From Candidatus Omnitrophota bacterium (GTDB lineage Bacteria > Omnitrophota > Gorgyraeia > Duberdicusellales > 4484-171), in the NCBI GenBank assembly GCA_028703535.1, contig JAQVMQ010000006.1, forward strand, positions 1 through 41,104: a stretch of 41,104 bases of DNA, given 5' to 3'. Both the position numbers and the translations under genes were made by a program. Below the pieces are notes generated by a model. The model had not been told where the DNA came from and ran no database searches. It worked only from the letters and a program-made list of their open reading frames with translations. Positions 16,060 through 23,854 of the stretch are shown piece after piece. Position 1 is the first letter of the stretch. Each line of letters begins with the position of its first letter.

Positions 16060-16954
16060 TTCTTAACTCTTCGTATCTTCTTTTAATTAATCTCTTGAAG
16101 GCTTCTTTTCTTTCTTCGGAAATAAAAGAACTATTTATCATATTCTCAATTTCCTTAATTTTTATTTTTTCATAAAATTTTTTAATAATATTCTTATATC
16201 CCAAACGTTTAAATTCAAGACAATAATCTATCATGGTCGGTTCGTTAGTCTTTTTTGTGACTATTTTCCCGCGCGGATCAAGCATAGCCGTCAACAAATC
16301 TTGCGCCTCTATTGCCAAATAAGAAGGATTATCATAAAACGGTGATAAAATATATCCTTTAGGTGTATTAATCAAACCCAAATTTCTTCCATGCCGGTCA
16401 TAATTACCTATTAAAGCGTCAAAAAGACATAATTCTACAAACCGCTCAACACTAGATATATTTTTAGTTTTTTCTTTAAGAACATTTATTATATTTTCGC
16501 AATTAAACTCTCTATTATCGGAAAAAAAATGATAAATATGTTCCAAATTGCCAATTTTATATGTATCCATAAAATTTCTGCTGACAAACGCTTTAATTTT
16601 ATTTTCAAACCTAATTAAAAAAAATTCCGGTACTTCTAGCCCTAAATAATAAGCAATTTGATTAGATAAAAACTCAGCGGCCGGAAGGTCAGAAAAACCT
16701 TTATCTTCAATTTTTATTATATAATTATTACCGGCTAATAACGCTGAATACTTTTTATATTTCCCCTGAAAAAAACTAGAATTAATATTTTTAAAATTCG
16801 TATTAAACTTCTGGCTATTATATTCCTTTATTATCACATTATCGAAATCTGAGCCTTCTTTCACATTAAACCAGTCATAAAAACAGGAATAATGCAAACC
16901 TTGTTTAATTTGATCTGTACTTTTTATAATTTCCCCGCATTTATAACAAATCAT
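16046..16954 (-). CDS. HipA/HipT-like serine/threonine kinase, probable toxin
   Basis: A 302-residue HipA-type kinase core without the HipA N-subdomain. The catalytic loop is GNYDRHGRNLG (Asn-x-Asp-Arg-His) near residue 186, and the metal-binding LSPFYDN motif follows near residue 206. The first 30 residues carry CYKCG...HYSCFYDWF, a Cys-x2-Cys...His...Cys pattern suggesting a small zinc knuckle. Known HipA kinases phosphorylate glutamyl-tRNA synthetase and HipT tryptophanyl-tRNA synthetase; the target here is unknown. ATG 16954 has GGGAG nine bases upstream and a good sigma-70 promoter 22 bases away. The gene is first in a two-gene operon with its presumed antitoxin second. Confidence 0.83.
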   Translation of the reverse strand: MICYKCGEIIKSTDQIKQGLHYSCFYDWFNVKEGSDFDNVIIKEYNSQKFNTNFKNINSSFFQGKYKKYSALLAGNNYIIKIEDKGFSDLPAAEFLSNQIAYYLGLEVPEFFLIRFENKIKAFVSRNFMDTYKIGNLEHIYHFFSDNREFNCENIINVLKEKTKNISSVERFVELCLFDALIGNYDRHGRNLGLINTPKGYILSPFYDNPSYLAIEAQDLLTAMLDPRGKIVTKKTNEPTMIDYCLEFKRLGYKNIIKKFYEKIKIKEIENMINSSFISEERKEAFKRLIKRRYEELRNELF

Positions 16955-16975
16955 ATCGACAGCTCCCTTTAGATA

Positions 16976-17030
16976 AAGATAACATAAAAAGCTATTTGTG
17001 TCAACTTTGATACATATTTTTTTTGCATCA
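16976..17030 (-). promoter_or_regulatory. Promoter and HipB-type operator of the toxin-antitoxin operon
   Basis: The -35 box TTGACA (16999-17004) and the -10 box TATCTT (16976-16981) are 17 bases apart, with the start codon 21 bases beyond. Immediately upstream, 17008-17030 is an inverted repeat TGATGCA-N9-TGTATCA. This is the layout of HipB operators (short palindromic arms about 8 bases apart), here for the HTH partner. Confidence 0.65.
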
Positions 17031-17050
17031 TTAATAGTGCAAAAAACCTG

Positions 17051-17130
17051 ACCAATTCCATCCCAGGGTTGGGATTGGTTATGGCTTGAAAAATAAGGGT
17101 TTTAAAATTCCATCCCCGGGTTGGAATTGG
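17051..17130. repeat. Two REP-like palindromic hairpins
   Basis: Two related imperfect palindromes lie in tandem. At 17051-17079 the arms are CCAATTCCATCCC / GGGTTGGGATTGG around one base. At 17106-17128 the arms are AATTCCATCCC / GGGTTGGAATT. Both share the core ATTCCATCCC-n-GGGTTGG. They separate the two copies of the toxin promoter and look like a small repeat element. Confidence 0.55.
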
Positions 17131-17152
17131 TTCCGCGTTGGAGTTGGTTATA

Positions 17153-17246
17153 TAGCAAATCATAGCGACAACTTCCTTTAGTAAAGATACATAAAAAGCG
17201 CTTTGTGTTAACTTTGATGCATCTTTTATTGCATCATTAATGCTGC
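17153..17246 (-). repeat. Second, diverged copy of the toxin promoter-start region
   Basis: This segment is a direct repeat of 16944-17040, with about 80% identity by eye. It contains the same elements: inverted repeat TGATGCA-N8-TGCATCA (17215-17236), a -35-like TTAACA (17206-17211), -10 TATCTT (17184-17189), an AAAGGAAG ribosome site and ATGATTTGCTAT, the first codons of the kinase (MICY). The frame then departs from the kinase sequence. It is a truncated duplicate of the operon head that could still act as a promoter or operator. Confidence 0.7.
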
Positions 17247-17281
17247 GCATTGGCATGTATCCGTTCGCAAAATAGAATGTC

Positions 17282-17350
17282 TAATATGCTCAAGTGTCGC
17301 TTGCCGTATTTTGGGTTGTTCATTCATTGAACATATTTTCTCAAAAACAA
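17282..17350 (-). pseudogene. Remnant of the MarR_EPS gene start with upstream operator
   Basis: Positions 17316-17350 are identical to 15373-15407 over 35 bases, including the TGTTCA-N5-TGAACA palindrome. From ATG 17327 the frame reads MNEQPKIRQATLEHIR, against MNEQSEIREETLEIIK of the intact regulator, then diverges. It is a truncated copy of the first 15 or so codons plus operator. Confidence 0.7.
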
Positions 17351-17408
17351 AGGTATTCTGAATTCATAAAATTACAAATTTCATTCAAATAACAATAATT
17401 ATATTTTC

Positions 17409-17651
17409 TTAAGAAGCTGTCGATTCCGGGCCGGACTCAGAACGATAACAACAAGCTGTCCCGCCAAATAGACCCACACATTGTCTGGACGAGAACGTAC
17501 CGCCTAGCGCCGCACGTCCGCTATTATCACAACAACTCAGTACCGCTTGCTCAGGGTTAAGTCTAATCTTCAACATTGCAGGGGTTATCCATTTTTTATT
17601 TTCCGAGATAGGTTTTCTTTTCTTCTTATATTTTTTTGTTTCTTCTAGCAT
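17409..17651 (-). CDS. Small Cys-rich peptide, RiPP-precursor-like (copy 2)
   Basis: An 80-residue peptide. The N-terminal 38 residues are Lys-rich and end in KKWITPAMLKIRLNPEQAVL. The rest is rich in Gly, Ser, Ala and Cys (Cys 40, 41, 58, 67, 68) and ends in ESGPESTAS. The LNPEQAVLSCCD core is identical in the neighbour at 17734, while the tails differ, which is the leader/core pattern of ribosomally made, modified peptides. AAAGG lies seven bases before ATG 17651, supporting real translation. No signal peptide is visible. No modifying enzyme or exporter is adjacent; upstream is cysN. Function is not known and RiPP status is inference. Confidence 0.65.
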   Translation of the reverse strand: MLEETKKYKKKRKPISENKKWITPAMLKIRLNPEQAVLSCCDNSGRAALGGTFSSRQCVGLFGGTACCYRSESGPESTAS

Positions 17652-17681
17652 ATAAATACCTTTAAAAATATTTTATCATTA

Positions 17682-17713
17682 AAGTATTATTTTTTGCACA
17701 AAAAATAATACTT
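17682..17713 (-). other. Perfect 14-bp hairpin between the two small peptide genes
   Basis: Arms AAGTATTATTTTTT and AAAAAATAATACTT flank a 4-base loop in the 82-base gap between the peptide genes. It is too AT-rich for a standard terminator but could slow decay or partly stop transcription between the two peptides. Confidence 0.55.
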
Positions 17714-17733
17714 AGACTATCTTTACAGGAAAG

Positions 17734-17922
17734 TTAACTTGAAATCGCACTGCCCGCACTGCCAGAACCTGCGCAAAAACCCGGATTACATTGGAAATCA
17801 AATGGTGTCGTAATACCTGCTTTAATTGATGTGTCACAACATGATAATACAGCTTGCTCAGGATTAAGCGAGATTTTTATTATTTGGAAATTTGCCCATT
17901 TTTTTATTTTTCTTTTACGCAT
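17734..17922 (-). CDS. Small Cys-rich peptide, RiPP-precursor-like (copy 1)
   Basis: A 62-residue peptide with a basic start (MRKRKIKKW), then IIKISLNPEQAVLSCCDTS and a C-terminal part with FQCNPGFCAGSGSAGSAISS. Cys are at 28, 29, 45 and 50. The stretch from the Trp (W9) to SCCD matches the peptide at 17409 closely (W-x-x-x-x-x-x-KI-x-LNPEQAVLSCCD), so the two are diverged duplicates with a conserved leader and variable core. It starts 22 bases after the cysN stop, without a clear Shine-Dalgarno, so it may rely on coupling. I do not recognise the family by name; short peptides with a Trp/Pro-x-Leu stretch followed by a PEEAVL-like and Cys segment recur in uncultured bacteria, from memory. Confidence 0.65.
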   Translation of the reverse strand: MRKRKIKKWANFQIIKISLNPEQAVLSCCDTSIKAGITTPFDFQCNPGFCAGSGSAGSAISS

Positions 17923-17943
17923 GGTAGATAAACTGCTTTTTAA

Positions 17944-19734
17944 TTAAATTTTAACTATTATTTTAGATATTGAATTTAAAGTAGCAGCTCCTTCAAACCC
18001 TTTTTTGGCAGATTCACCAAACCATATTGGGATAACATCAAAATCTGAAACAAAAGTCTTTATCTTGTCCAGCTCTTTAAGTGATAGTTCCGAAGCTGAA
18101 ATGATAACAATAAGTCCGGCATCAAGCAGTATATTCGCAATTTCTGAAAGTCTGCGAATATGTTCTTGCCGATCTGTTTTTTTATCAGTATTTTTTAGGT
18201 CAGCATCAACTCCGTAAATAACACTTCCTATTCCAAGAAAATAAACTTTCCTGCCTGATAGAAACAATTTCTTTTCTAAGTTCCGAGCAAATTTTTTACG
18301 GTCAGATTTTTCGATGCCCGTCACTATTATTAATTTTGGTTTTTGCCCATATTTTTCTATTTTTTCTTCTATAGGTATAGCGCTTTTCACCCAGTGAAAA
18401 TTTCTGTCTATACACTCATCCACTACGGCTTTATTTGAGCTTATCAACTCTTTAAGTATTATGCCGCCGCCGGATATTTGGATATCATCCACTAGAACAA
18501 ATCTTGATGTTTCCTGGATCATGTCTACGGTATCAAAGACTATAGGTTCTTTTGTTTTTATTTCAACACGTGCCGCTTCATTTTTGTTTATTTTTTTGAC
18601 TTTTTTTGTCTCTTTTAAAGTAACGGCATCAATTTTATTATTTATATCCGTTATAACCGCAGAGACTTTTTGTGTCCCTATTTTTAAAATATAGTTTGTA
18701 CCGGCTGTTAACGGCTTATCTCCCAGCCAAAAGATATTAGCCAAAAAATCACACGAGACATAAGGTCTGTTTTCATTTTCAAGACACATCAGCTGCCCAC
18801 GTTTGATATAAAGCTGTTCTTTTAAAGTAAAACCGACTGCTTCATTTTTAAAGATTGATTTAGCTTTTTTGACCGGAAATCTTTCTATAGTTTTAACGGC
18901 AGTTTTTTTCCCCGAAGGATAAAAAACAATATTATCATTTACACCAACCTTGCCATTATTTACAGTGCCTGCTATTATACGACGTGAGTCCCCGTCTTCG
19001 GTAAATTTATACACGTCCTGAACCCACATCCTAAAATCTTCATTACTGTCGTTTTCACACACATTAATATTATCAAGCGCATCCAGAAGTTTTTTGCCTT
19101 TATACCACGGCATATTCTTACCTGATGAAAAGATGTTATCCCCGAATTTACCGCTAACAGGTATAAAACAATCGGCTGATATTCCTATTTTTTTAAGAAA
19201 AACCGAATATTCATTGCAAATAGAATTAAAAACGGATTTTCTGTAACCGGTAAGGTCCATTTTGTTTATAAGAACTATTATTTTTTTTATACCAAGCATA
19301 GACAAAAAATAACCATGCCTGAAAGAATTTGTCTGCAGGCCTTCGTTAGCATCAATAACCAATACGGCCATATCGGCACGTGAAGCGCCTGTTACCATGT
19401 TTTTTAAAAACTCTATATGGCCGGGCGCGTCAATTATTATGTATTTACGTTTGTTCGTTTTAAAAAATACTCTTGCAGAATCTATGGTTATGCCTTGGGT
19501 CTGCTCATCTTTTAAGGCATCTATTAAAAAAGCATATTCAAAGGGTTTAGCGTTATCAGCACAGTTTTTCTTTATGCGCTCTATCTTACCGTCAGCTATA
19601 ACGCCTGTATCGGACAAAAGCCGCCCTATTATGGTACTTTTGCCATGATCAACATGCCCGACAAAAGCTATACTTACCGGTTTTAATCCCGTTTGTTGGG
19701 ATAGTTTATTTTTTTTTATACTTTTGGCCTTCAT
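17944..19734 (-). CDS. cysN: Sulfate adenylyltransferase subunit 1 (CysN/NodQ-like) with degenerate APS-kinase-like domain
   Basis: A 596-residue protein. Residues about 20-230 are the CysN GTPase: G1 [10 protein letters not shown]3 DAPGH, G4 NKMD. Domains 2 and 3 of the elongation-factor type follow to about 440. With CysD it makes APS from ATP and sulfate, driven by GTP. Residues 467-596 align with APS kinase (KLIIVTG..., [20 protein letters not shown]), but the P-loop expected as GLSGSGKST reads GIEKSDRKK, and the LDGDN region reads LGIGSV. Kinase activity is therefore unlikely. In fungal ATP sulfurylase a similar dead domain is an allosteric PAPS sensor; whether that applies here is unknown. 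It starts 8 bases after cysD. Confidence 0.92.
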   Translation of the reverse strand: MKAKSIKKNKLSQQTGLKPVSIAFVGHVDHGKSTIIGRLLSDTGVIADGKIERIKKNCADNAKPFEYAFLIDALKDEQTQGITIDSARVFFKTNKRKYIIIDAPGHIEFLKNMVTGASRADMAVLVIDANEGLQTNSFRHGYFLSMLGIKKIIVLINKMDLTGYRKSVFNSICNEYSVFLKKIGISADCFIPVSGKFGDNIFSSGKNMPWYKGKKLLDALDNINVCENDSNEDFRMWVQDVYKFTEDGDSRRIIAGTVNNGKVGVNDNIVFYPSGKKTAVKTIERFPVKKAKSIFKNEAVGFTLKEQLYIKRGQLMCLENENRPYVSCDFLANIFWLGDKPLTAGTNYILKIGTQKVSAVITDINNKIDAVTLKETKKVKKINKNEAARVEIKTKEPIVFDTVDMIQETSRFVLVDDIQISGGGIILKELISSNKAVVDECIDRNFHWVKSAIPIEEKIEKYGQKPKLIIVTGIEKSDRKKFARNLEKKLFLSGRKVYFLGIGSVIYGVDADLKNTDKKTDRQEHIRRLSEIANILLDAGLIVIISASELSLKELDKIKTFVSDFDVIPIWFGESAKKGFEGAATLNSISKIIVKI

Positions 19735-19742
19735 AAATAATA

Positions 19743-20624
19743 TTACATGTAGCCTCTACGCCGTAAAGATTCCAGCCCTCCATTATCATCTTTATCCTGC
19801 GCACGCCCCGAACGTTCAGCTATATTTTTTAATTTACCGAGTTTAAGTTCTTTTATTATTTCTTTGTTGTTTTTAGCTTTTGATTTTATCGGAAAAGTAC
19901 ACGGATAACAGCCTAAAGACCTGTATCTTAGACCTTGGCCTTTATTATAATATAAAGAGACCATAGGTATTTTTTCACGTTCTATATATTCCCAAATATT
20001 AAGCTCTGTCCAATCAAGTAAAGGATGAATCCGTACATGTTCTTTAGGCGGCAGGTCCGTATTATACTGGTCCCAAAATTCAGGCGCCTGTTCGCCTACT
20101 CTCCATTGATTATTTTTGTCACGCACGGAAAAATAACGTTCTTTAGAACGGGAACCTTCCTCATCTGAACGTATTCCCAATATAATACCTGTAAAAACTT
20201 CCTTACTTTTATCTAAATGATATTTGCCTGTTTGATGATTAAATTTATAACGCGAACCGGACGCGTTCAGTGTATCTTCCAACGCTTTTGTTTTAAGATT
20301 TTCACAACATTCTATCCTATTTACGTTCCCGGACTTAAAGGTCTTTTTTACGGCAAGCGCTTTCTCGTTTATGCCGTAAATCATGTTCAGCTTCCATTTT
20401 TTAGTCAATTTATCGCGGTATTTTATCATCTCAGGAATTTTATAAGCTGTGTCTATATGTATAAGAGGAAACGGGACATGTCCAAAAAAAGCTTTACGCG
20501 TAAGCCATAATAATACCGTACTATCCTTCCCGATTGACCAAAGCATAGCAAGGTTCTTTATATTAGCATACGCTTCGCGTAAGATATAAATACTTTTATT
20601 TTCCAAATCATTGAGGTATTTCAT
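19743..20624 (-). CDS. cysD: Sulfate adenylyltransferase subunit 2
   Basis: The 293-residue PP-loop ATP pyrophosphatase subunit of ATP sulfurylase. The PP-loop is [10 protein letters not shown] near residue 31, followed by [47 protein letters not shown] and the C-terminal [20 protein letters not shown]. All are family hallmarks and length is normal. It follows UDP-xylose synthase by 35 bases and precedes cysN by 8. The setting among nucleotide-sugar genes resembles nodPQ, where activated sulfate is used to sulfate a glycan. No sulfotransferase and no intact APS kinase are present in the window. Confidence 0.95.
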   Translation of the reverse strand: MKYLNDLENKSIYILREAYANIKNLAMLWSIGKDSTVLLWLTRKAFFGHVPFPLIHIDTAYKIPEMIKYRDKLTKKWKLNMIYGINEKALAVKKTFKSGNVNRIECCENLKTKALEDTLNASGSRYKFNHQTGKYHLDKSKEVFTGIILGIRSDEEGSRSKERYFSVRDKNNQWRVGEQAPEFWDQYNTDLPPKEHVRIHPLLDWTELNIWEYIEREKIPMVSLYYNKGQGLRYRSLGCYPCTFPIKSKAKNNKEIIKELKLGKLKNIAERSGRAQDKDDNGGLESLRRRGYM

Positions 20625-20659
20625 TCTTTTTCTCTAGAAATAAAAAATAACACTGTTTA

Positions 20660-21601
20660 TTATTTTTTATCATTACGAAAATACTCTATGGTCTTTCCTA
20701 AACCTTTTTTTATATCTACTTTCGGACGCCATTTTAATTCTTTTTTGGCTAAAGAAATATCAGGACGCCTTAGCTTAGGATCATCCAACGGCAAAGGTTT
20801 ATATACTATTTTGCTATTAGAACCTACAAGGTTTATTATTAATTCCGCCAAAGAGTTAATTGTCATTTCATTAGGGTTGCCTATATTAACAGGTGTGTTA
20901 AGCCCGGAGTTCAATAAAAGTAGCAGACCGTCAATAAGGTCATCGATATACGCAAAACTTCTGGTTTGTTTCCCGTTACCAAAAGCCGTAACAGGTTTAT
21001 TTGTCAAAGCCTGCTCAATAAACTCAGGTATAGCCCTACCATCACGAGCTCTCATTCTGGGACCATAGGTATTAAATATACGAACTATCTTGGTATCTAT
21101 TTTATGTTTTCTATGATAAGCAAGCGTAATGGCTTCAGAAAATCGTTTCGCTTCGTCATATACGGATCTGGGCCCGATAGGATTCACGTTACCCCAATAA
21201 GTCTCTTTTTGCGGATTCACAAGCGGATCACCATAAACTTCGCTTGTAGATGCCAATAAAAATACCGCTCTTTTTTTTCTTGCAAGTTCTAAAAGATTAC
21301 GAGTACCTATCGCGCCCACTTCTAACGTCGCGATGGGATACTTATAATAATCTCTGGGCGACGCCGGAGACGCAAAATGTAAAATATAATCGATATCGCC
21401 TTTGACATCCAACGAATCGATAACATCATGTTTCAGGAATTTAAAATATTTATTTTTATAAAGATGTTTTATGTTTTTTTCAGAACCGGTTAAAAGATTA
21501 TCGACACATATCACATACGCCCCCAAATCAAGTAACCTGTCACACAGGTGAGAACCTATAAAACCCGCGCCGCCTGAAATCAATATATGCTTTTTTTTCA
21601 T
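20660..21601 (-). CDS. uxs: UDP-glucuronate decarboxylase (UDP-xylose synthase)
   Basis: A 313-residue extended SDR converting UDP-glucuronic acid to UDP-xylose. Visible are the NAD site [28 protein letters not shown] (the UXS-specific stretch), TSEVYGDP, catalytic [20 protein letters not shown] and [16 protein letters not shown]. The start MKKKHILIS at 21601 overlaps the previous stop by one base (TGATG). The glucuronate substrate would come from the UDP-glucose dehydrogenase at 23851. Confidence 0.93.
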   Translation of the reverse strand: MKKKHILISGGAGFIGSHLCDRLLDLGAYVICVDNLLTGSEKNIKHLYKNKYFKFLKHDVIDSLDVKGDIDYILHFASPASPRDYYKYPIATLEVGAIGTRNLLELARKKRAVFLLASTSEVYGDPLVNPQKETYWGNVNPIGPRSVYDEAKRFSEAITLAYHRKHKIDTKIVRIFNTYGPRMRARDGRAIPEFIEQALTNKPVTAFGNGKQTRSFAYIDDLIDGLLLLLNSGLNTPVNIGNPNEMTINSLAELIINLVGSNSKIVYKPLPLDDPKLRRPDISLAKKELKWRPKVDIKKGLGKTIEYFRNDKK

Positions 21602-22557
21602 CACTTTCCTCTTGTTGAAAACCACTCGGCCGTGAGCTCCAACCCCTTTTCAAAATTAACATGTTTATAATTTTTTAATTTTCTCTTTAACTTAGATATA
21701 TCAGCTAAGGTCTTGGAAACATCACCTTTGCGTTTAGGAAAAGTTTTTCTTCTAGCTTTTTTAGAGAGTTTGTTCTCGAGAGCCTTTAATAAATAGTTTA
21801 CAGTTACCGCTCTGCCTTCAGCAACATTGAATATTCCGCCAGAGATACTTTTTAATGACATGGCATTAATATTAGCAGAAACGATATTGGCTATATAGCA
21901 AAAATCTCTTTCCTGAGTACCATCTCCGTATATAGGAACTTCTTTATTTTTTAAAAGACAATTAATAAATTTCGGAACAACTAAACCATATTGATTTTCC
22001 AAAGACTGACCAGGCCCAAATACATTAAAATATCTTAAAGCTACTATTTCCATGTTATATAATCTTGAAAAAAGTAAAGCGTATTGTTCACATATAAGCT
22101 TAGTCATAGCGTAAGGCGAAACGGGTTCCGGCTTGTCGGTTTCTTTCTCAGGAAACGTTTTTCTTTCACCATATACGGCACTGCTTGATGCAAAAACTAT
22201 ACGGCTAATATTCCTTTTTTTCGCCTCATGAAATAATCTTATAGTTCCATCCACATTGACAGAATGATATTTTAATGGTTCCTCGACAGATTTGGGAACA
22301 CTTCTAAGAGCAGCTTGATGATTTATTATATCTACACCGTTAAGGGCTTCGGATAATTTTATTTTATTGTTTATACTGCCTTTAATAAATTTTATCTTCT
22401 TACCGTGATGAGAAATATTAGTTTCTTTCCCATAACTTAAGTCATCTAATACAATAACCTTTGCCTTCAGTTTTACTAATTCATCGACTATATGTGACCC
22501 AATAAAACCCGCGCCGCCAGTAACTAATATTTTTTTATTTTTATAGAATTCTTTCAT
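21601..22557 (-). CDS. UDP-N-acetylglucosamine/UDP-glucose 4-epimerase, WbpP-like
   Basis: A 318-residue extended [18 protein letters not shown] is the NAD site, [14 protein letters not shown] corresponds to the RSVPxS-type stretch of WbpP epimerases, SSSAVYG carries the active Ser, and YAMTK is the Tyr-x3-Lys pair. [10 protein letters not shown] and [12 protein letters not shown] follow. I chose ATG 22557 (MKEFYKNKK), just after the dehydrogenase stop (TGAAATG); an alternative ATG is at 22575. Expected role: interconversion of gluco and galacto forms of a UDP-HexNAc or its acid. Substrate preference cannot be fixed by eye. Confidence 0.87.
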   Translation of the reverse strand: MKEFYKNKKILVTGGAGFIGSHIVDELVKLKAKVIVLDDLSYGKETNISHHGKKIKFIKGSINNKIKLSEALNGVDIINHQAALRSVPKSVEEPLKYHSVNVDGTIRLFHEAKKRNISRIVFASSSAVYGERKTFPEKETDKPEPVSPYAMTKLICEQYALLFSRLYNMEIVALRYFNVFGPGQSLENQYGLVVPKFINCLLKNKEVPIYGDGTQERDFCYIANIVSANINAMSLKSISGGIFNVAEGRAVTVNYLLKALENKLSKKARRKTFPKRKGDVSKTLADISKLKRKLKNYKHVNFEKGLELTAEWFSTRGK

Positions 22558-22558
22558 T

Positions 22559-23854
22559 TCACAGCTGTTGGACATTATTAAATTTCGTTTTATAAACGTT
22601 TCTTGTATCAAAAATAAATTTGCTGTTTTTTTGCAGCATACTATACGGCAAATAATTATGGTCTGTGGCAAGTATGACGGCATCATATTTGCCCAGTGTT
22701 TTTTCACTTAATAGAATGCTTTTCTTTTTTATATCTGCTATATTCAAAAAAGGAATATATTCATCATGGTAATCAGCATAGATTTTTCTTTTTATCAGTT
22801 CTTCTAATATATCCAAGGCAGGCGATTCCCGCAAATCTTTCACATCTTTCTTATATGTTATACCGACAACAAGTATCTTGGCAGATGGTTTGGGAACTGC
22901 CTTTAATACTCGTTCAACTACATATATCGGCATTTGCCTGTTTAATGACGCGGCAAGGTCTATCATCTTGGTCTTAAAGCCCATCTTCTTTGCTTTCCAT
23001 GAAAGATAAAGCGGATCTGTCGGTATACAATGACCGCCTATGCCGGGACCGGGATAAAAAGGCATAAAACCGAAAGGTTTGGTTTTTGCCGCCTCTATCA
23101 CTTCCCAAACTGAAATACCCATTTTTTCACAAACTAAAGCAAACTCATTAGCCAAAGCTATATTTATCAATCTAAAGGTGTTTTCATATAACTTCGCCGT
23201 CTCAGCTACTTCAGGTGAAGATACCGGAAAAACTTTTTTTATTATTTTTAAATACAATTTAACTCCTAATTTTGTAGCCGATGCTGACATACCGCCGACT
23301 ATCTTAGGAATTTTAGTTAAAGGATATTTTTTATCTCCGGGATTAACACGCTCGGGAGAAAAACACAAATAGAAATCTTTGCCCTCTTTCAAGCCGGACG
23401 TTTCTAATATCGGCAATACAAATTCTTTTGTCGTTGTCGGGAAAGAAGTACTTTCAAGTATTATAAGCTGTCCTTTTTTAATGTATTTTTTTATTGTATT
23501 AGCCGCGTCCACTACATACGAGATATCCGGCAGTTTGACTTTTCTTAAAGGAGTCGGCACGCATATTATTATTACATCGGACAACCCTAAAACCTTCGGG
23601 TCATCTGTCGGATAGAATTTTTCTTTTTCTATAAGTTTTGTTATATTCTGCGGCTCAACATCTATTATATATTTTTCACCTTTCTTAAGTTTGAATATCT
23701 TATCTTTACTTTTATCAAATCCGTAAACAAATAAATTTTTACCGGCAAATGCCTCAGCCAAAGGCAGACCTACATATCCCAGCCCTATAATACAAAGCTT
23801 AGCATTATTTTTATTTAGTTTATTAGCTAGTTCTTTAAACAATTCCATTTTCAT
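22559..23854 (-). CDS. UDP-N-acetylhexosamine 6-dehydrogenase (WbpA/WecC-type)
   Basis: A 431-residue nucleotide-sugar dehydrogenase performing the two-step oxidation at C6 with NAD. GLGYVGLPLAEAF is the Rossmann motif, ICVPTPL and ESTSFPTTT follow, then FSPERVNPGD. The catalytic Cys is in GPGIGGHCIPTDP near residue 268. VGITYKKDVKDLRESPALDI marks the C-terminal domain. GGHCIP and PERVNPG place it with UDP-GlcNAc/ManNAc dehydrogenases rather than UDP-glucose ones. It starts inside the end of the UDP-glucose dehydrogenase gene (ATGA overlap). The product would be a UDP-HexNAc uronic acid. Confidence 0.9.
   Translation of the reverse strand: MKMELFKELANKLNKNNAKLCIIGLGYVGLPLAEAFAGKNLFVYGFDKSKDKIFKLKKGEKYIIDVEPQNITKLIEKEKFYPTDDPKVLGLSDVIIICVPTPLRKVKLPDISYVVDAANTIKKYIKKGQLIILESTSFPTTTKEFVLPILETSGLKEGKDFYLCFSPERVNPGDKKYPLTKIPKIVGGMSASATKLGVKLYLKIIKKVFPVSSPEVAETAKLYENTFRLINIALANEFALVCEKMGISVWEVIEAAKTKPFGFMPFYPGPGIGGHCIPTDPLYLSWKAKKMGFKTKMIDLAASLNRQMPIYVVERVLKAVPKPSAKILVVGITYKKDVKDLRESPALDILEELIKRKIYADYHDEYIPFLNIADIKKKSILLSEKTLGKYDAVILATDHNYLPYSMLQKNSKFIFDTRNVYKTKFNNVQQL

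Noticed and set aside
16969..17256. 95-codon open frame starting MPMRSINDAIKD
   Set aside because: It runs through the duplicated promoter, the two hairpins and the second operator. Its only protein-like part is the duplicated MICY start of the kinase, so it is an artefact of the repeats.
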